Shown piece after piece: positions 9,211 to 18,468 of a DNA stretch of 64,000 bases. Both the position numbers and the translations under genes were made by a program. Source of the stretch: Flavobacterium sp. 245 (GTDB lineage: Bacteria; Bacteroidota; Bacteroidia; Flavobacteriales; Flavobacteriaceae). The first letter of the stretch is position 1, and every line of letters starts with the position of its first letter. Location of the stretch: assembly GCF_004362055.1 (NCBI RefSeq), contig NZ_SNXB01000002.1:372001-436000 (forward strand), read 5' to 3'. The notes beneath the pieces were generated by a model. It was not told where the DNA came from, did no database searches, and was given only the letters and a program-made list of their open reading frames with translations.

Positions 9211-10405
9211 TTAACTGAACATTGAATCGGTTTCTATACTCATCCGGCAAATATTCTTCGTATTCGTAAAGAAAAACGGGGCGCACAAAAAACGATTCAC
9301 CAATACGATGTTGATATTGCAAACCAGCGCGGTAAGCTTTTAAAGGCTGAGTAAAACCATTATAGAGATATAAATACGGAACTGTTCCGTATTGAAGTTC
9401 AAATCGGATCAGGTTTTCTTTTTCCTCATTAACGTTCTGAACACTCAAAACATGCGAAAACAAGGCGTTTCCTGTGTCATAATAAGGTCGGTAAGCAAAT
9501 GTATAATTACCCGAATTATACGCAACTTGACCTGTAAGCAATGTTATATCATCTGATTCAAAATGCATGAATCTGGCTCCAAATGCAAAATCAAATTTTT
9601 TAACCGGCGCAAAATAATATTCTAAACCCGCTTTTCCGACAGGAAAAACAGTTTCGCCTGTTGAAAGTCCTGCATTTGCATACAAATAGCTTTTGTTTTT
9701 GAAAGTCTGATAAAAATCAGTTTCAAAAAGCATTTCGGTATCATTATTTACATGGCCCACATTTGCCCTTCCAACAATTGCTGCACTACTGAATTTATGT
9801 GAATACTCGACATAGCCATAATGCAAAGGCGACTGCCCCGGATTTGAAGTTGAAATATTTAGATAAGAAGCAGAAACAGCATTTTTAGCTTTTTTGCCAA
9901 TAAGTGTACGAATGCCTCTAAATGGCTGAGTGCTATTGTCTGCCAATGATGCTTTTTCTATAATTTCTAAGGCTTCTTGATCACGATTCAGTTTTTCAAG
10001 ACAGGAAGCTTTAATCTTTATAACAGCTGTAGATTTTGAGTCTATTGCCAAATATTTATCACAGTAAATAATACATTTTTCATATTGTTCTGACCAAAAA
10101 TAGGTGTTGATAATTGCCAGCAAAGCATCCGGATTTGGGTTCGCTTTATCTGTTAATGGCGTCAATATTTTTATCGACTTCGTATAGTCTTTTTTCCAGC
10201 TGTAAATTCGTCCTTCAAAAACCTGAATATCTTCATTTTCAGGAAATTTTGCGCGCAAAGGCTCAATTAATGACAAAGCTTTATCAAAATTGTTTTTTTC
10301 GGTTTCTTGTCTTGCCTGAGCCAGAACTGCGTCAATATTTATTTCTTGTGCAAAAGAAACCGCAGAAACAAACAGCAGAAGAATGGAATAATATAAATAC
10401 TTCAT
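9191..10405 (-). CDS. TPR and YaiO-type outer-membrane beta-barrel protein
   Basis: 404 residues: signal peptide (1-19, SAVSFAQ), TPR-like helices about 25-150 (ALSLIEPLRAKFPENEDIQVFEGRIYSWKKDY, DPDALLAIINTYFWSEQYEKC), and a C-terminal barrel of about 230 residues rich in aromatic, alternating strands (SPLHYGYVEYSHKF, YTFAYRPYYDTG) ending in a typical C-terminal aromatic strand (IVTKRF). This resembles the YaiO family and by architecture the TPR-barrel porins such as PgaA that let exopolysaccharide out. Its start overlaps the stop of the receiver gene (TAATG), and its end overlaps the HEAT-like gene by 20 bases. Role as the outer-membrane exit of the GT2 product is inferred. Confidence 0.8.
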   Translation of the reverse strand: MKYLYYSILLLFVSAVSFAQEINIDAVLAQARQETEKNNFDKALSLIEPLRAKFPENEDIQVFEGRIYSWKKDYTKSIKILTPLTDKANPNPDALLAIINTYFWSEQYEKCIIYCDKYLAIDSKSTAVIKIKASCLEKLNRDQEALEIIEKASLADNSTQPFRGIRTLIGKKAKNAVSASYLNISTSNPGQSPLHYGYVEYSHKFSSAAIVGRANVGHVNNDTEMLFETDFYQTFKNKSYLYANAGLSTGETVFPVGKAGLEYYFAPVKKFDFAFGARFMHFESDDITLLTGQVAYNSGNYTFAYRPYYDTGNALFSHVLSVQNVNEEKENLIRFELQYGTVPYLYLYNGFTQPLKAYRAGLQYQHRIGESFFVRPVFLYEYEEYLPDEYRNRFNVQLIVTKRF

Positions 10406-10770
10406 TAAGCTTTGATTTTTAATAGCTTATTAATTCGTACTAAAAGAACAGCGGGGCTAATTGGTTTTGCAATAAATTCATTTGCACCAATATCAAAAGA
10501 GTCCAGTTCCGTTTGCTCAACACCAGAAGAAGTAAGTATAATGATAGGAATATCCGAATTAATAGTTTCTCTGACATACTGCGTAATTTCCATTCCGCTG
10601 ATGCCAGGCATATTTATGTCGGTCAAAATGATGTCGTAGTTATTTTTTTCGATGGCTTCAAGCGCATCTTTTCCGTCAGAAAACTGATCAACAGTAAATC
10701 CTTTGGACTCTAGGAAAAAAGACAATGATTTGCGTAGGATATCATTATCTTCGGCTAAAATTATTCTCAT
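10405..10770 (-). CDS. single-domain response regulator
   Basis: 121 residues, a receiver domain only: acidic pair E7-D8 in LAEDND, acceptor D51 in IILTDINMPG, Thr/Ser near 80 in ILTSS, Lys in FIAKPIS. No output domain. It overlaps the YaiO-type gene by one base (TAATG) and lies 75 bases after the kinase with an Hpt domain, so it is the likely phosphate acceptor of that kinase. CheY-like receivers act by binding a partner; here the candidate is the HEAT-like membrane protein or the synthase encoded in the same operon (inference). Confidence 0.88.
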   Translation of the reverse strand: MRIILAEDNDILRKSLSFFLESKGFTVDQFSDGKDALEAIEKNNYDIILTDINMPGISGMEITQYVRETINSDIPIIILTSSGVEQTELDSFDIGANEFIAKPISPAVLLVRINKLLKIKA

Positions 10771-10845
10771 TGGTATTTGTATTTGGAGGCAAAATTCGAT
10801 TTATATTATCCGTGTATTGTAAAGCTAAAGCTTATTTTTCTTTAA

Positions 10846-12831
10846 TCAAAGCTCCTTTAAGATTTTAACGGTCTCTTCGATACCACATTTCAAAATGTTT
10901 ATTTTATCTGCAGTCTCTGATGTAAATTCGCCAAACGAAGCTTCTTCTTCAATAGTATTTAAGCAATTAGTAAGATCTGTCAGCATGAAAATATCTAAAC
11001 TGGATTTCATATTATGTGCCAGTTTTTTTGCGGTATCATGTTCGCCGTTTTTAAATGCTTCGATTAATTGCTCTGTCTGGCTTGGAATTTTTTCTAGAAA
11101 TAGATTAATCATTTCTTTTCTAAAATTCACGTCACCACAAGCCATTTCGTCTAAAATAGAAAAATCAATAATTCGTTTTTTTTCCTGTTCATGATCTTTG
11201 CTCATTACCGTTTTTATAGCTTTTAAAAGTGCTGGCTGTTTGAATGGTTTTGGCACATAAGCATCCATTCCAACCTTATAGCAGCGTTCTTGTTCCCCCA
11301 CAAGTGAATGTGCCGTCATTGCAATAATCGGAATATTTAAATTCATTTCATTTCTGATGTATTCTGTTGTCTGGTAACCATCTTTTACAGGCATCTGAAG
11401 ATCCATCAGTATTAAATCATATTTATTTTGCGATAAAAGTTCAATTCCTTCTTCACCATTTTCGGCAATATCCAATTCAAAACCAAAATTATGAATGACG
11501 CTTCGCACTAATTTTTGGTTTAAAACATTGTCTTCGCAAAGCAATATTTTTAAAGTGCCGAGTTCATTTTTTGATAAAGGTTTTACAGCCGCAGCTATAG
11601 TTGATGCTTTTTTATAGTTAATTACAAAGAAAAATTCTGAACCTCTTCCCTCTTTGCTTTTTACCTGAATTTGAGTATTTTGCAATTCAACTAATTGTTT
11701 TACAATATTTAGCCCTAATCCGGTGCCTCCAAATTTTCTCGTTGTACTTTCTTCCGCTTGGGTAAAACGTTCAAAAATAGTTTTAAGCTTATCTTCAGGA
11801 ATACCTATTCCGGTATCTTTAACCGAAAATCGCAATGAATAATCATCATCGGTTTCGCCTACTTTTTTAACCGAAACCGTAACATCTCCATCATGTGTAA
11901 ACTTAAGTGCATTGCCTATTAGATTAACCAAAATCTGATTCAAACGCACTTGATCACCAACAACAGTGTCTGGCATATCGGCATCTAAAAAGAGATTGAA
12001 TTCTACTTCTTTTGGAACTTTTACTTTTAATAAATTATAGACATGTTTGAGTGTCTTTTTTAAATTAAAAGGTTCTGCATCTATGGTTAAATTTCCCGAT
12101 TCAATTTTAGAAAGATCCAAAATATCATTGACAATCAAAAGCAGATTTTCGCCTGCAATTTGAACACTGTCAATATAATCGCGCTGTGTTTCATCGAGTT
12201 CTGTTTGTGCCAAAAGATCTGTAAAACCTATAATTGCATTTAATGGCGTTCTGATTTCGTGGCTCATATTGGCCAAAAAACTGTCTTTTGCAAAAACGGC
12301 TCTTTCGGCAATTTTTTTCTGAGCGGCTAACTCAATATTTTTTGTCTGAACTTCTAACTGATTTATGACGTGTTTTGCAATAATTGAAAGTGCATTTCGC
12401 TGATTTTCATCTAATGTTTTAGTAACATGATCGATCGCACAAAGGGTTCCAATATTAAATCCGTCGGGTGTTGTAAGCGGTACTCCGGCATAGAATCTAA
12501 CTTTAAAACCGCCGGTAACATTTGGATCATCTTTTAAACGGTCATTCAAAAATGTGTCGTTAATTTCGACCATTTCAGACTCCATAATCGTGTATTTGCA
12601 AAAACTGATTTCGCGTGGCACTTCGGAAACTCCGATTCCAATTTCAGATTTAAACCATTGTCTGCTTTCGTCTATAAACGAAATATGAGCAATAGGAACA
12701 CCGCAGATGTATGAAACGAGTTTTGTTGCATCATCGAAAGCATGATCAGGAAGAGTGTCTAATATATTGTAACGTTTTAAGGCTGCTAAACGTTCAAGTT
12801 CGTTTTCTGGAATTGGGATTTCTATGCTCAT
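10846..12831 (-). CDS. hybrid histidine kinase GAF-HisKA-HATPase-REC-Hpt
   Basis: 661 residues, no membrane helix. GAF domain about 20-160 (preceded by the common RLAALKRYNILDTLPD segment and containing the APLTTPDGFNIGTLCAID-like block), HisKA with H191 in MSHEIRTPLN, HATPase to about 405 with DTGIGIP and GGTGLGLNI boxes, receiver with D477 in ILMDLQMP, and a C-terminal Hpt domain with H606 in AHNMKSSLD. The GAF domain senses a small molecule or redox signal in the cytoplasm. It heads the minus-strand run that encodes a lone receiver and the exopolysaccharide genes, so the full relay (His191-Asp477-His606-lone receiver Asp51) can be written from this locus. Confidence 0.93.
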   Translation of the reverse strand: MSIEIPIPENELERLAALKRYNILDTLPDHAFDDATKLVSYICGVPIAHISFIDESRQWFKSEIGIGVSEVPREISFCKYTIMESEMVEINDTFLNDRLKDDPNVTGGFKVRFYAGVPLTTPDGFNIGTLCAIDHVTKTLDENQRNALSIIAKHVINQLEVQTKNIELAAQKKIAERAVFAKDSFLANMSHEIRTPLNAIIGFTDLLAQTELDETQRDYIDSVQIAGENLLLIVNDILDLSKIESGNLTIDAEPFNLKKTLKHVYNLLKVKVPKEVEFNLFLDADMPDTVVGDQVRLNQILVNLIGNALKFTHDGDVTVSVKKVGETDDDYSLRFSVKDTGIGIPEDKLKTIFERFTQAEESTTRKFGGTGLGLNIVKQLVELQNTQIQVKSKEGRGSEFFFVINYKKASTIAAAVKPLSKNELGTLKILLCEDNVLNQKLVRSVIHNFGFELDIAENGEEGIELLSQNKYDLILMDLQMPVKDGYQTTEYIRNEMNLNIPIIAMTAHSLVGEQERCYKVGMDAYVPKPFKQPALLKAIKTVMSKDHEQEKKRIIDFSILDEMACGDVNFRKEMINLFLEKIPSQTEQLIEAFKNGEHDTAKKLAHNMKSSLDIFMLTDLTNCLNTIEEEASFGEFTSETADKINILKCGIEETVKILKEL

Positions 12832-12972
12832 CTAGTAAGTAATAAAGCGTATAAAGATAAAGCATTTCGACCAAAACTCCATATAAATTGTGGTTTCGGG
12901 GCCATGCGATGCGTTATAACAATACATTTATAAAAATTGTAGTCCGTTTCAGATTGAATGCGCGTCTTTATT

Positions 12973-13110
12973 TAAACACATAGAAACATAGATTTTATTT
13001 AAAGGAAAGGGTTTAAAAAGAAACTAGTTTCTAACACATAGCCAGCTATGTTTGTTTAAATAATTGAAACTCCTTTTTTAAGCATTCTAATCTATGTTTC
13101 TATGTGTTTA
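12973..13110 (+). repeat. ~138-bp palindromic dispersed repeat, copy 1
   Basis: Perfect terminal inverted repeats of 22 bp (beginning TAAACACATAGAAACATAG). Inside are a small palindrome GAAACTAGTTTC and the segment CACATAGCCAGCTATG. A second copy lies at 34329-34465 in the opposite orientation. It has no coding capacity; it looks like a MITE- or REP-like element able to fold as a long cruciform. Confidence 0.85.
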
Positions 13111-13140
13111 AAAACTGCATCCAACAGATTAAAAATTGAA

Positions 13141-13179
13141 AAAAAACAAAAACAGCAGTAAAAAAATTACTGCTGTTTT
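13141..13179 (-). terminator. intrinsic terminator of the ABC-HlyD-TolC operon
   Basis: Stem AACAGCAGTAA / TTACTGCTGTT with a short A loop; read on the minus strand it ends in a T-rich tract. It lies about 40 bases after the stop of the TolC-like gene. Confidence 0.85.
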
Positions 13180-13220
13180 CTTCAATATAACCAACAACTA
13201 AGTAAAAAAACAATTTATCT

Positions 13221-14639
13221 TTAATCTGGATTTGCCAGTATTTTATATAATTCAGCATTTGAAATATAGAACTGATTCTCGATGCTGATTTGTGACAATT
13301 TTGCACTTACCAGATTGTTTTCTCTGGAATTAATCAAGAAAATGGAACTTTCGCCAAATGAAAACAGTTTTTCCTCTGAAGTAAGCATGGTCAAATAGTC
13401 TTTTACCAAATTATCAATCACGTTTTTTTGTCTTTTTAAAGATGAAATTTCAGTCTGCTGTGCCTTAATTTTATTTTTAAGTTCCAGTCTTTGCTGTTCG
13501 ATATCAAACTGAATATCCTGAATTTTGAATTTTGCAATTTTGAGGCTTCCTCTTTCTTTTCTTAAAAAAATCGGAATACTGAAATCGACATTAAACTTAT
13601 AGTCATCAGCATTAAAAGAACTCCAATACGAAGGCTCTGAAATATAATTATATCCAACATTCAACTTTGGAAGCAATGAATTTGCCTTCAATTTTCTATT
13701 GATTTCCAGCATATCCATTTTTGTTTCCAAGGCCTGAATTTTAGGATGCGATTCTAAACTTTCAACGTCTACCATCATCGCAGCTGTTTTCAGGGTTTGT
13801 TCCAATGTTTGAATCAAATTTTCTTCTGGTTTCACCATTTCATCTAACTCAACCGGAACATTTTCAATCCATAAATAATTGGATAAATATAATTTGGCTT
13901 TAGCTAATTTCAGATTTCCATTTTCAACATTCAATTGTCTGTTTCTTACAGTAATTCCAGCTTCAACGCTGTCGATTGCCGGAGCGTCGCCCAATTCAAT
14001 CAATTTTTTCACACCTGCAAAACGCGTGCTTGCAAAACCTAAATACTTATTATAAAGTGCTGCTTCGTTATAGCTTTTTCTCCATTCAAAATACGCTTCG
14101 CTGGCTTTATACAGCACTTCAATTGCTTTTAATTTTCGCTGTGCATCGCTCAATTTCAACTGTAATTTTCCCTCTCTAACATCGGCCATTCGCTGATTGA
14201 TGAACATTCCTTGCCCTAAAGCAACGCTTACGCCTAGAGAAGTCAAACCTGCTTCAGGAGTTTTGTTCTGCGGATTAAAATATTGCCCATCAGTATCATC
14301 AAAACCCGCTTTTATTTCGATTCCGTACCAAGTTGGAATCTTAAAACTGCTATTTAGCAACGAATAATATTCGGTTCCTTTAAACTCTTTTTTACTGTAA
14401 TCAACTTCAATTTTTGGATCAAACCCGCCACGTGCCATCATAAGCGTAGCCTGCGCATTGCTTATTTCAAGATTGGCCTGTTTTACCAGCGGATGATACT
14501 TTTTTACATATCCCAAAAATTCGCTGTAACTCAATTCTTCTTTATTAAAATCCTGACCATACAAAACAGAAAATCCGAATAAAAACAAAAGAGAAAACAG
14601 TCGTGCAACGTATTTCAAATTATTTTTTGTCCTTGTCAT
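13221..14639 (-). CDS. TolC-family outer-membrane efflux protein
   Basis: Outer-membrane channel of the TolC/OEP type. The frame is open to 14687; I place the start at 14639 because it gives a compact signal peptide (MTRTKNNLKYVARLFSLLFLFGFSVLYGQ) and a 20-base overlap with the upstream HlyD gene; 14657 is also possible. After the signal come two OEP repeats with long coiled-coil helices (ALRTL-like heptads, e.g. LKLSDAQRKLKAIEVLYKASEAYFEWRKSYNEAALYN and KFKIQDIQFDIEQQRLELKNKIKAQQTEISSLKRQKN). Third gene of a run with an ABC exporter and a HlyD adaptor, so the three form a tripartite exporter across both membranes. Confidence 0.85.
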   Translation of the reverse strand: MTRTKNNLKYVARLFSLLFLFGFSVLYGQDFNKEELSYSEFLGYVKKYHPLVKQANLEISNAQATLMMARGGFDPKIEVDYSKKEFKGTEYYSLLNSSFKIPTWYGIEIKAGFDDTDGQYFNPQNKTPEAGLTSLGVSVALGQGMFINQRMADVREGKLQLKLSDAQRKLKAIEVLYKASEAYFEWRKSYNEAALYNKYLGFASTRFAGVKKLIELGDAPAIDSVEAGITVRNRQLNVENGNLKLAKAKLYLSNYLWIENVPVELDEMVKPEENLIQTLEQTLKTAAMMVDVESLESHPKIQALETKMDMLEINRKLKANSLLPKLNVGYNYISEPSYWSSFNADDYKFNVDFSIPIFLRKERGSLKIAKFKIQDIQFDIEQQRLELKNKIKAQQTEISSLKRQKNVIDNLVKDYLTMLTSEEKLFSFGESSIFLINSRENNLVSAKLSQISIENQFYISNAELYKILANPD

Positions 14640-15975
14640 TTTTTGCGTCTTTTTCATCTGCTTTATAATAATTTGGCGGAAAACCATTTAGGTTTCGCCA
14701 TACTTCATACCATACCGAAACCGTTTCTAATAAAGCAATACTTTGTGCTCCTGCTCCAATACTCAACTCTTTTGGCCATTTATTATCTTCACCGTCTGGT
14801 GAAATAAGCACTCTGTATTTTCCATTTGAACTAATGAAATTTTCAATTGCCACGATTCGTCCGCCATAGGTACCGTAAGATAATCCAGGCCATCCTGAAA
14901 AGACAATTCTTGGCCATCCGTCAAACCAAACGCGGACTTTTGCCCCACGATGCACTAGCGGAAGATCAATTGGATCGACGTAGGTTTCCACAGCAATATC
15001 ATAACTTGAAGGCATGATACTCACAATTGGAGTTCCTTCTTTAATAGTTTCACCAAGGCCAGCCAATAAAGCACGGTTTACATAACCGCTTTGTGGTGCT
15101 GTAATGTAATACAAACCATTTCTAAGACTATAGTTTACGTATTGATTTTCCAGCTTATTTACTTGAGCTTCTGTATCATATTGCGTGCTCAAGGCCGTGA
15201 ATTTATCGCTTCTTGATTTCGAAATTTTCTCAGCATATTCGGCTGTAATTCGGTTAATTTCGACTCTGGCATTTATCAATTCGTTTTTACTGCTTAAAAG
15301 CTTGTTTTGCTGTGTAATGATATAGGCTTCAGATTCTTGAAGTTTCAATCTTTTCTGTTCAACATCTGTCATCGGTTTTAGGCCTTCTTTATTCAAAGCA
15401 GTCGAACGATCGAATTGTGTTTTGGCAATTCGCAACTGCGTTTTAACTGCCTCCAAATCCATGCTGTCACTTTTGATTTTAAGCTGTGACTGTTTTATTT
15501 TATTTTGAGCCTGTTGCAGTTTTAGTTCTCTTTCCGTATTAAGCGATTTTGCCTGAACTTCAAGTGAATTTACTTTGTCACCATAGGATTCGACAGCCAT
15601 TTTTTTAGCATCAACCTGTTGTTTTGTATTACCAACAAGATTAGGATCAAGGTAATCCTCTTTTACTTCAGAAATAAAAACAATCGTATCGCCTTTTTTT
15701 ACATAATCGCCTTCTTGAACATACCATTTCTCGATTCTTCCAGCAATGGCATTGTGCACCGTTTGAGGTCTTTGATCTGGTTTTAATGTTGTAACCGCAC
15801 CACTTCCTGAAATATTTTGAGTCCAAGGAAGAAAAAGGCAGGCCACACAAAACACTAAAAATCCGATTATAACTCTGTTTAAAATTTTATAATGAGGTCT
15901 TCGGGCAACACTGGTTATAGAAGTGTACTTTCCCGGAGTGATGAGTATATTATTATCTTTAGATATATTGAGCAT
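14620..15975 (-). CDS. HlyD-family membrane fusion protein
   Basis: 451 residues: short cytoplasmic N-terminus, one membrane helix (about 33-52, VIIGFLVFCVACLFLPWT), a lipoyl-like half (GRIEKWYVQEGDYVKKGDTIVFISE, about 92-116), long coiled coil about 130-290, second lipoyl half (YYITAPQSGYVNRALLAGLGETIKEGTPI) and a C-terminal beta-barrel domain. It bridges the inner-membrane ABC protein (ends 2 bases upstream of its start) and the TolC-like channel (overlapping downstream). This is the type I secretion / peptide exporter arrangement. Confidence 0.9.
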   Translation of the reverse strand: MLNISKDNNILITPGKYTSITSVARRPHYKILNRVIIGFLVFCVACLFLPWTQNISGSGAVTTLKPDQRPQTVHNAIAGRIEKWYVQEGDYVKKGDTIVFISEVKEDYLDPNLVGNTKQQVDAKKMAVESYGDKVNSLEVQAKSLNTERELKLQQAQNKIKQSQLKIKSDSMDLEAVKTQLRIAKTQFDRSTALNKEGLKPMTDVEQKRLKLQESEAYIITQQNKLLSSKNELINARVEINRITAEYAEKISKSRSDKFTALSTQYDTEAQVNKLENQYVNYSLRNGLYYITAPQSGYVNRALLAGLGETIKEGTPIVSIMPSSYDIAVETYVDPIDLPLVHRGAKVRVWFDGWPRIVFSGWPGLSYGTYGGRIVAIENFISSNGKYRVLISPDGEDNKWPKELSIGAGAQSIALLETVSVWYEVWRNLNGFPPNYYKADEKDAKNDKDKK

Positions 15976-15977
15976 GA

Positions 15978-17633
15978 TTATAGCTTTAGGTCGTTAATAA
16001 TTTTTCCGTCGTCAATTGTTATCATACGGTCGCATTTATTCTTCCAAATATCATTTTTAGAAGTTACGATTACCGTCCAGTCATTTTCTTCAGAAAGTAA
16101 AAAATCAACAATTTTTCCTGATGTTAATTCATCCATTTTATCAACAGGATCTTCAAGGAATAATATATTAGGTTTGTGAACAATACTTCGGGCAAGCAAT
16201 ATTTTTTGAATATCTGAAGCCGAAAGTTCATGTCCACCCGGATGAACCTGATGTTCTAGACCGTTAGGGAAAGTTTTAATATCTGGTGTCAAACCAACAC
16301 TATCTAAAGCCCATTTTAGATCATCATTGTTTAGCGCTTCGTTTCCAAAAAGAATATTCTCTCTGATTGTACCTGCAAAAAGCGTATCGCCTTGCAAATA
16401 AGTACCTGCTTGTGCTCTATAACTATCTTCATCAAGACGATTCATAAATGTATCCGTCACATACATGGCACCACTCTCTGGCTCAAGCAAACCTGCCAGC
16501 AATCGAAGCAGTGTACTTTTTCCTGCACCATTTGTTCCGCGCAATATGATTTTTTCTCCTTGATTGACTTTTAGATTGATATTTTTGAGTGATTTTTTAT
16601 TGTGTTCCGGATAATTATAAGCAACACTTTCGGTTTCAATTGTAATACCGCCTTTATTTATTGCTGATTTTTCTGGAATGCATGAAATCTCCATATCAGT
16701 TACCTGACCAATTTTTTCGACAGATGTCAATACATCATAAAATGATTCCAGTCCGAAAATGATTTTTTCTACCGAGTTGATCAACAATACAATAACTATT
16801 TCAGCTGCTACAAACTGCCCAATGTTCATTTGATGGTGAATTACCAGAAAACCACCAATAGACAGCAAGGCAGCTGTAACAATAATTTTAAAAATAGTAA
16901 GCTGAATGTATTGTTTTTTCATTACCTGAAAGTGTTTTTCGCGGTAATCTACATATTGTGTCACATAGCCGTCATTACGTTTTAATGCGTATTCGAAACC
17001 GCCTTTTTTGCGAAAACTTTCACGATTTCGAGCAATTTCCTGAATCCAGGCCGCCACTTTGTATTTAAATTTTGACTCGTTAAGACTTGTTTCCAAACCA
17101 TCTTTATATGAAAATTTAAAAATGATGTATAAAATAGCTATAAACAAAAGCCCAATTACCATAAAAAAGGAATGGTATAAAACCAATAATATGATTCCCA
17201 AACCAACCTGCAGAAAAGCAGTACAAAAGTCAAGAAGCAGTTTTGCGGTTCCTTTTTGAACCATAAGCGTGTCGAAAAATCGGTTTGCTTTTTCGGGAGC
17301 ATATTCCGAATACATTTCTTTGAATTTAATCAAAGGCATTCTGTAGGCGAACTCAAACGATGAACGCACAAAAATTCGCTGTTGCAGGTTTTCTACAATT
17401 CGAAGCTGTAATATGGTCAAAACGCCACCAAAACCAACTCCAATTGTTACTAGAATTACCAAGATAATCCAAGAAACACTAAGTTGTCCGCTTTGAATAA
17501 AGTTGATAATGGCCTGAATTCCTAAAGGAAGCGAAAGATTTACTAAACCGGCAAATGCGGCGTAAAATATAATTTGATATACATCGCGCTTATCTAGCGT
17601 AAGCAAGTTGTAAAAACGTTTAAAAGGTGTCAT
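15978..17633 (-). CDS. ABC transporter, fused permease-ATPase with degenerate nucleotide-binding domain
   Basis: 551 residues: six-helix ABC exporter membrane domain (about 15-300) and one nucleotide-binding domain. No N-terminal C39 peptidase or CLD. Walker A is intact (GTNGAGKST, 366-374) and the Q-loop Gln is present (Q414 in YLQGD). Other catalytic positions depart from consensus: the signature is LSASD (470-474) instead of LSGGQ; Walker B reads ILFLED (E494, D495) with the usual Asp-Glu order reversed; and the switch His is missing (VTSKND, 523-528). It probably binds ATP but may hydrolyse it poorly. It works with the HlyD and TolC proteins encoded directly downstream. Substrate unknown. 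Confidence 0.88.
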   Translation of the reverse strand: MTPFKRFYNLLTLDKRDVYQIIFYAAFAGLVNLSLPLGIQAIINFIQSGQLSVSWIILVILVTIGVGFGGVLTILQLRIVENLQQRIFVRSSFEFAYRMPLIKFKEMYSEYAPEKANRFFDTLMVQKGTAKLLLDFCTAFLQVGLGIILLVLYHSFFMVIGLLFIAILYIIFKFSYKDGLETSLNESKFKYKVAAWIQEIARNRESFRKKGGFEYALKRNDGYVTQYVDYREKHFQVMKKQYIQLTIFKIIVTAALLSIGGFLVIHHQMNIGQFVAAEIVIVLLINSVEKIIFGLESFYDVLTSVEKIGQVTDMEISCIPEKSAINKGGITIETESVAYNYPEHNKKSLKNINLKVNQGEKIILRGTNGAGKSTLLRLLAGLLEPESGAMYVTDTFMNRLDEDSYRAQAGTYLQGDTLFAGTIRENILFGNEALNNDDLKWALDSVGLTPDIKTFPNGLEHQVHPGGHELSASDIQKILLARSIVHKPNILFLEDPVDKMDELTSGKIVDFLLSEENDWTVIVTSKNDIWKNKCDRMITIDDGKIINDLKL

Positions 17634-17736
17634 GTATTTATGTATAATATTACATTAATAGATAATTAGTAACATACGAAAAAACCTATACTATGGATTT
17701 AGTACATCATTTTTTTGTATCAGAAAAAAATACTAT

Positions 17737-18165
17737 TTACGCAATATTTTGAGGAGGACGCAAATGAATTTTGCCATGAAATCCAAAAGAGAAAATTGGA
17801 TTATCAATATATTTTTTGTCTTTGGCATTAGCCTGAAAATACAGATTTGCCATTGAGGAATCAAATGGCATTATATATTCAAATAACGGAATGCCTTTTG
17901 CCTGTTTCGTTGTTTTGGTTTCCTTTGTTTCGTAATCATCCAGTTCTTCAGAGATACTGTCACATTTGAATATTTTTTTTAAGAAATTGCAGGTCATTCC
18001 TTTTACAGAATGCTGTTCGGTATTATTATTTACAATTCTCGCAAATGTGCCAGACATATTAATACTGTTCATTAAAAAGTAGCCGATCAGCAATGCGTGA
18101 ACGCATTTACAAAAGATACTATTTTTAATTTTTCTCAACATTTTTCTGCTCTTAAAGTGGTGCAA
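17737..18165 (-). CDS. unknown 142-residue protein heading the ABC exporter operon
   Basis: No family recognised. Near the N-terminus is a basic, Lys/Arg-rich stretch followed by a hydrophobic segment (about 24-42, VHALLIGYFLMNSINMSG), so it is exported or membrane-anchored; a start at Met9 is also possible. The middle has two Cys (CNFLKKIFKCD) and an acidic-then-basic stretch (EELDDYETKETKTTKQAK). The C-terminus ends FGFHGKIHLRPPQNIA; a His-x-x-Pro-Pro tail recurs in small flavobacterial proteins of unknown role. It lies 103 bases before the ABC gene on the same strand, so it could be a substrate, accessory factor or regulator of that exporter. Confidence 0.6.
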   Translation of the reverse strand: MHHFKSRKMLRKIKNSIFCKCVHALLIGYFLMNSINMSGTFARIVNNNTEQHSVKGMTCNFLKKIFKCDSISEELDDYETKETKTTKQAKGIPLFEYIMPFDSSMANLYFQANAKDKKYIDNPIFSFGFHGKIHLRPPQNIA

Positions 18166-18468
18166 GTTAGGACGAAATTTTCGGCGCTACATTAAAATAA
18201 CATTAGAATTGAATCCGCATCTGTTATTTTTTTCTTAAAGAAAAATGGGGATCAAAGAACGTCTTTATGACTGCATTTTCTTCCTACTTTATTTTGAATA
18301 AAGGGCAAAGTTTTTTTCTTCTTTTAGAGTAAAAACAAATACTATTTCTCAATATTTTCACAAAATCATTTACATTTTGATTTGCTGAAACAATAAGTTT
18401 CATTTCAATTCTTATTTAATAAAACCTTCAATTGCAACTTGTTTTTATGTTGCAACATCTAATTTATT

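Larger units (their letters stand above)
12832..13220. other. intergenic region with a dispersed repeat and a terminator
   Basis: No coding region seen. It holds the ~138-bp palindromic repeat (12973-13110) and the terminator of the TolC-like gene (13141-13179). The left 140 bases should hold the promoter of the GAF hybrid kinase; no clear TAnnTTTG box was found there. Confidence 0.7.
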
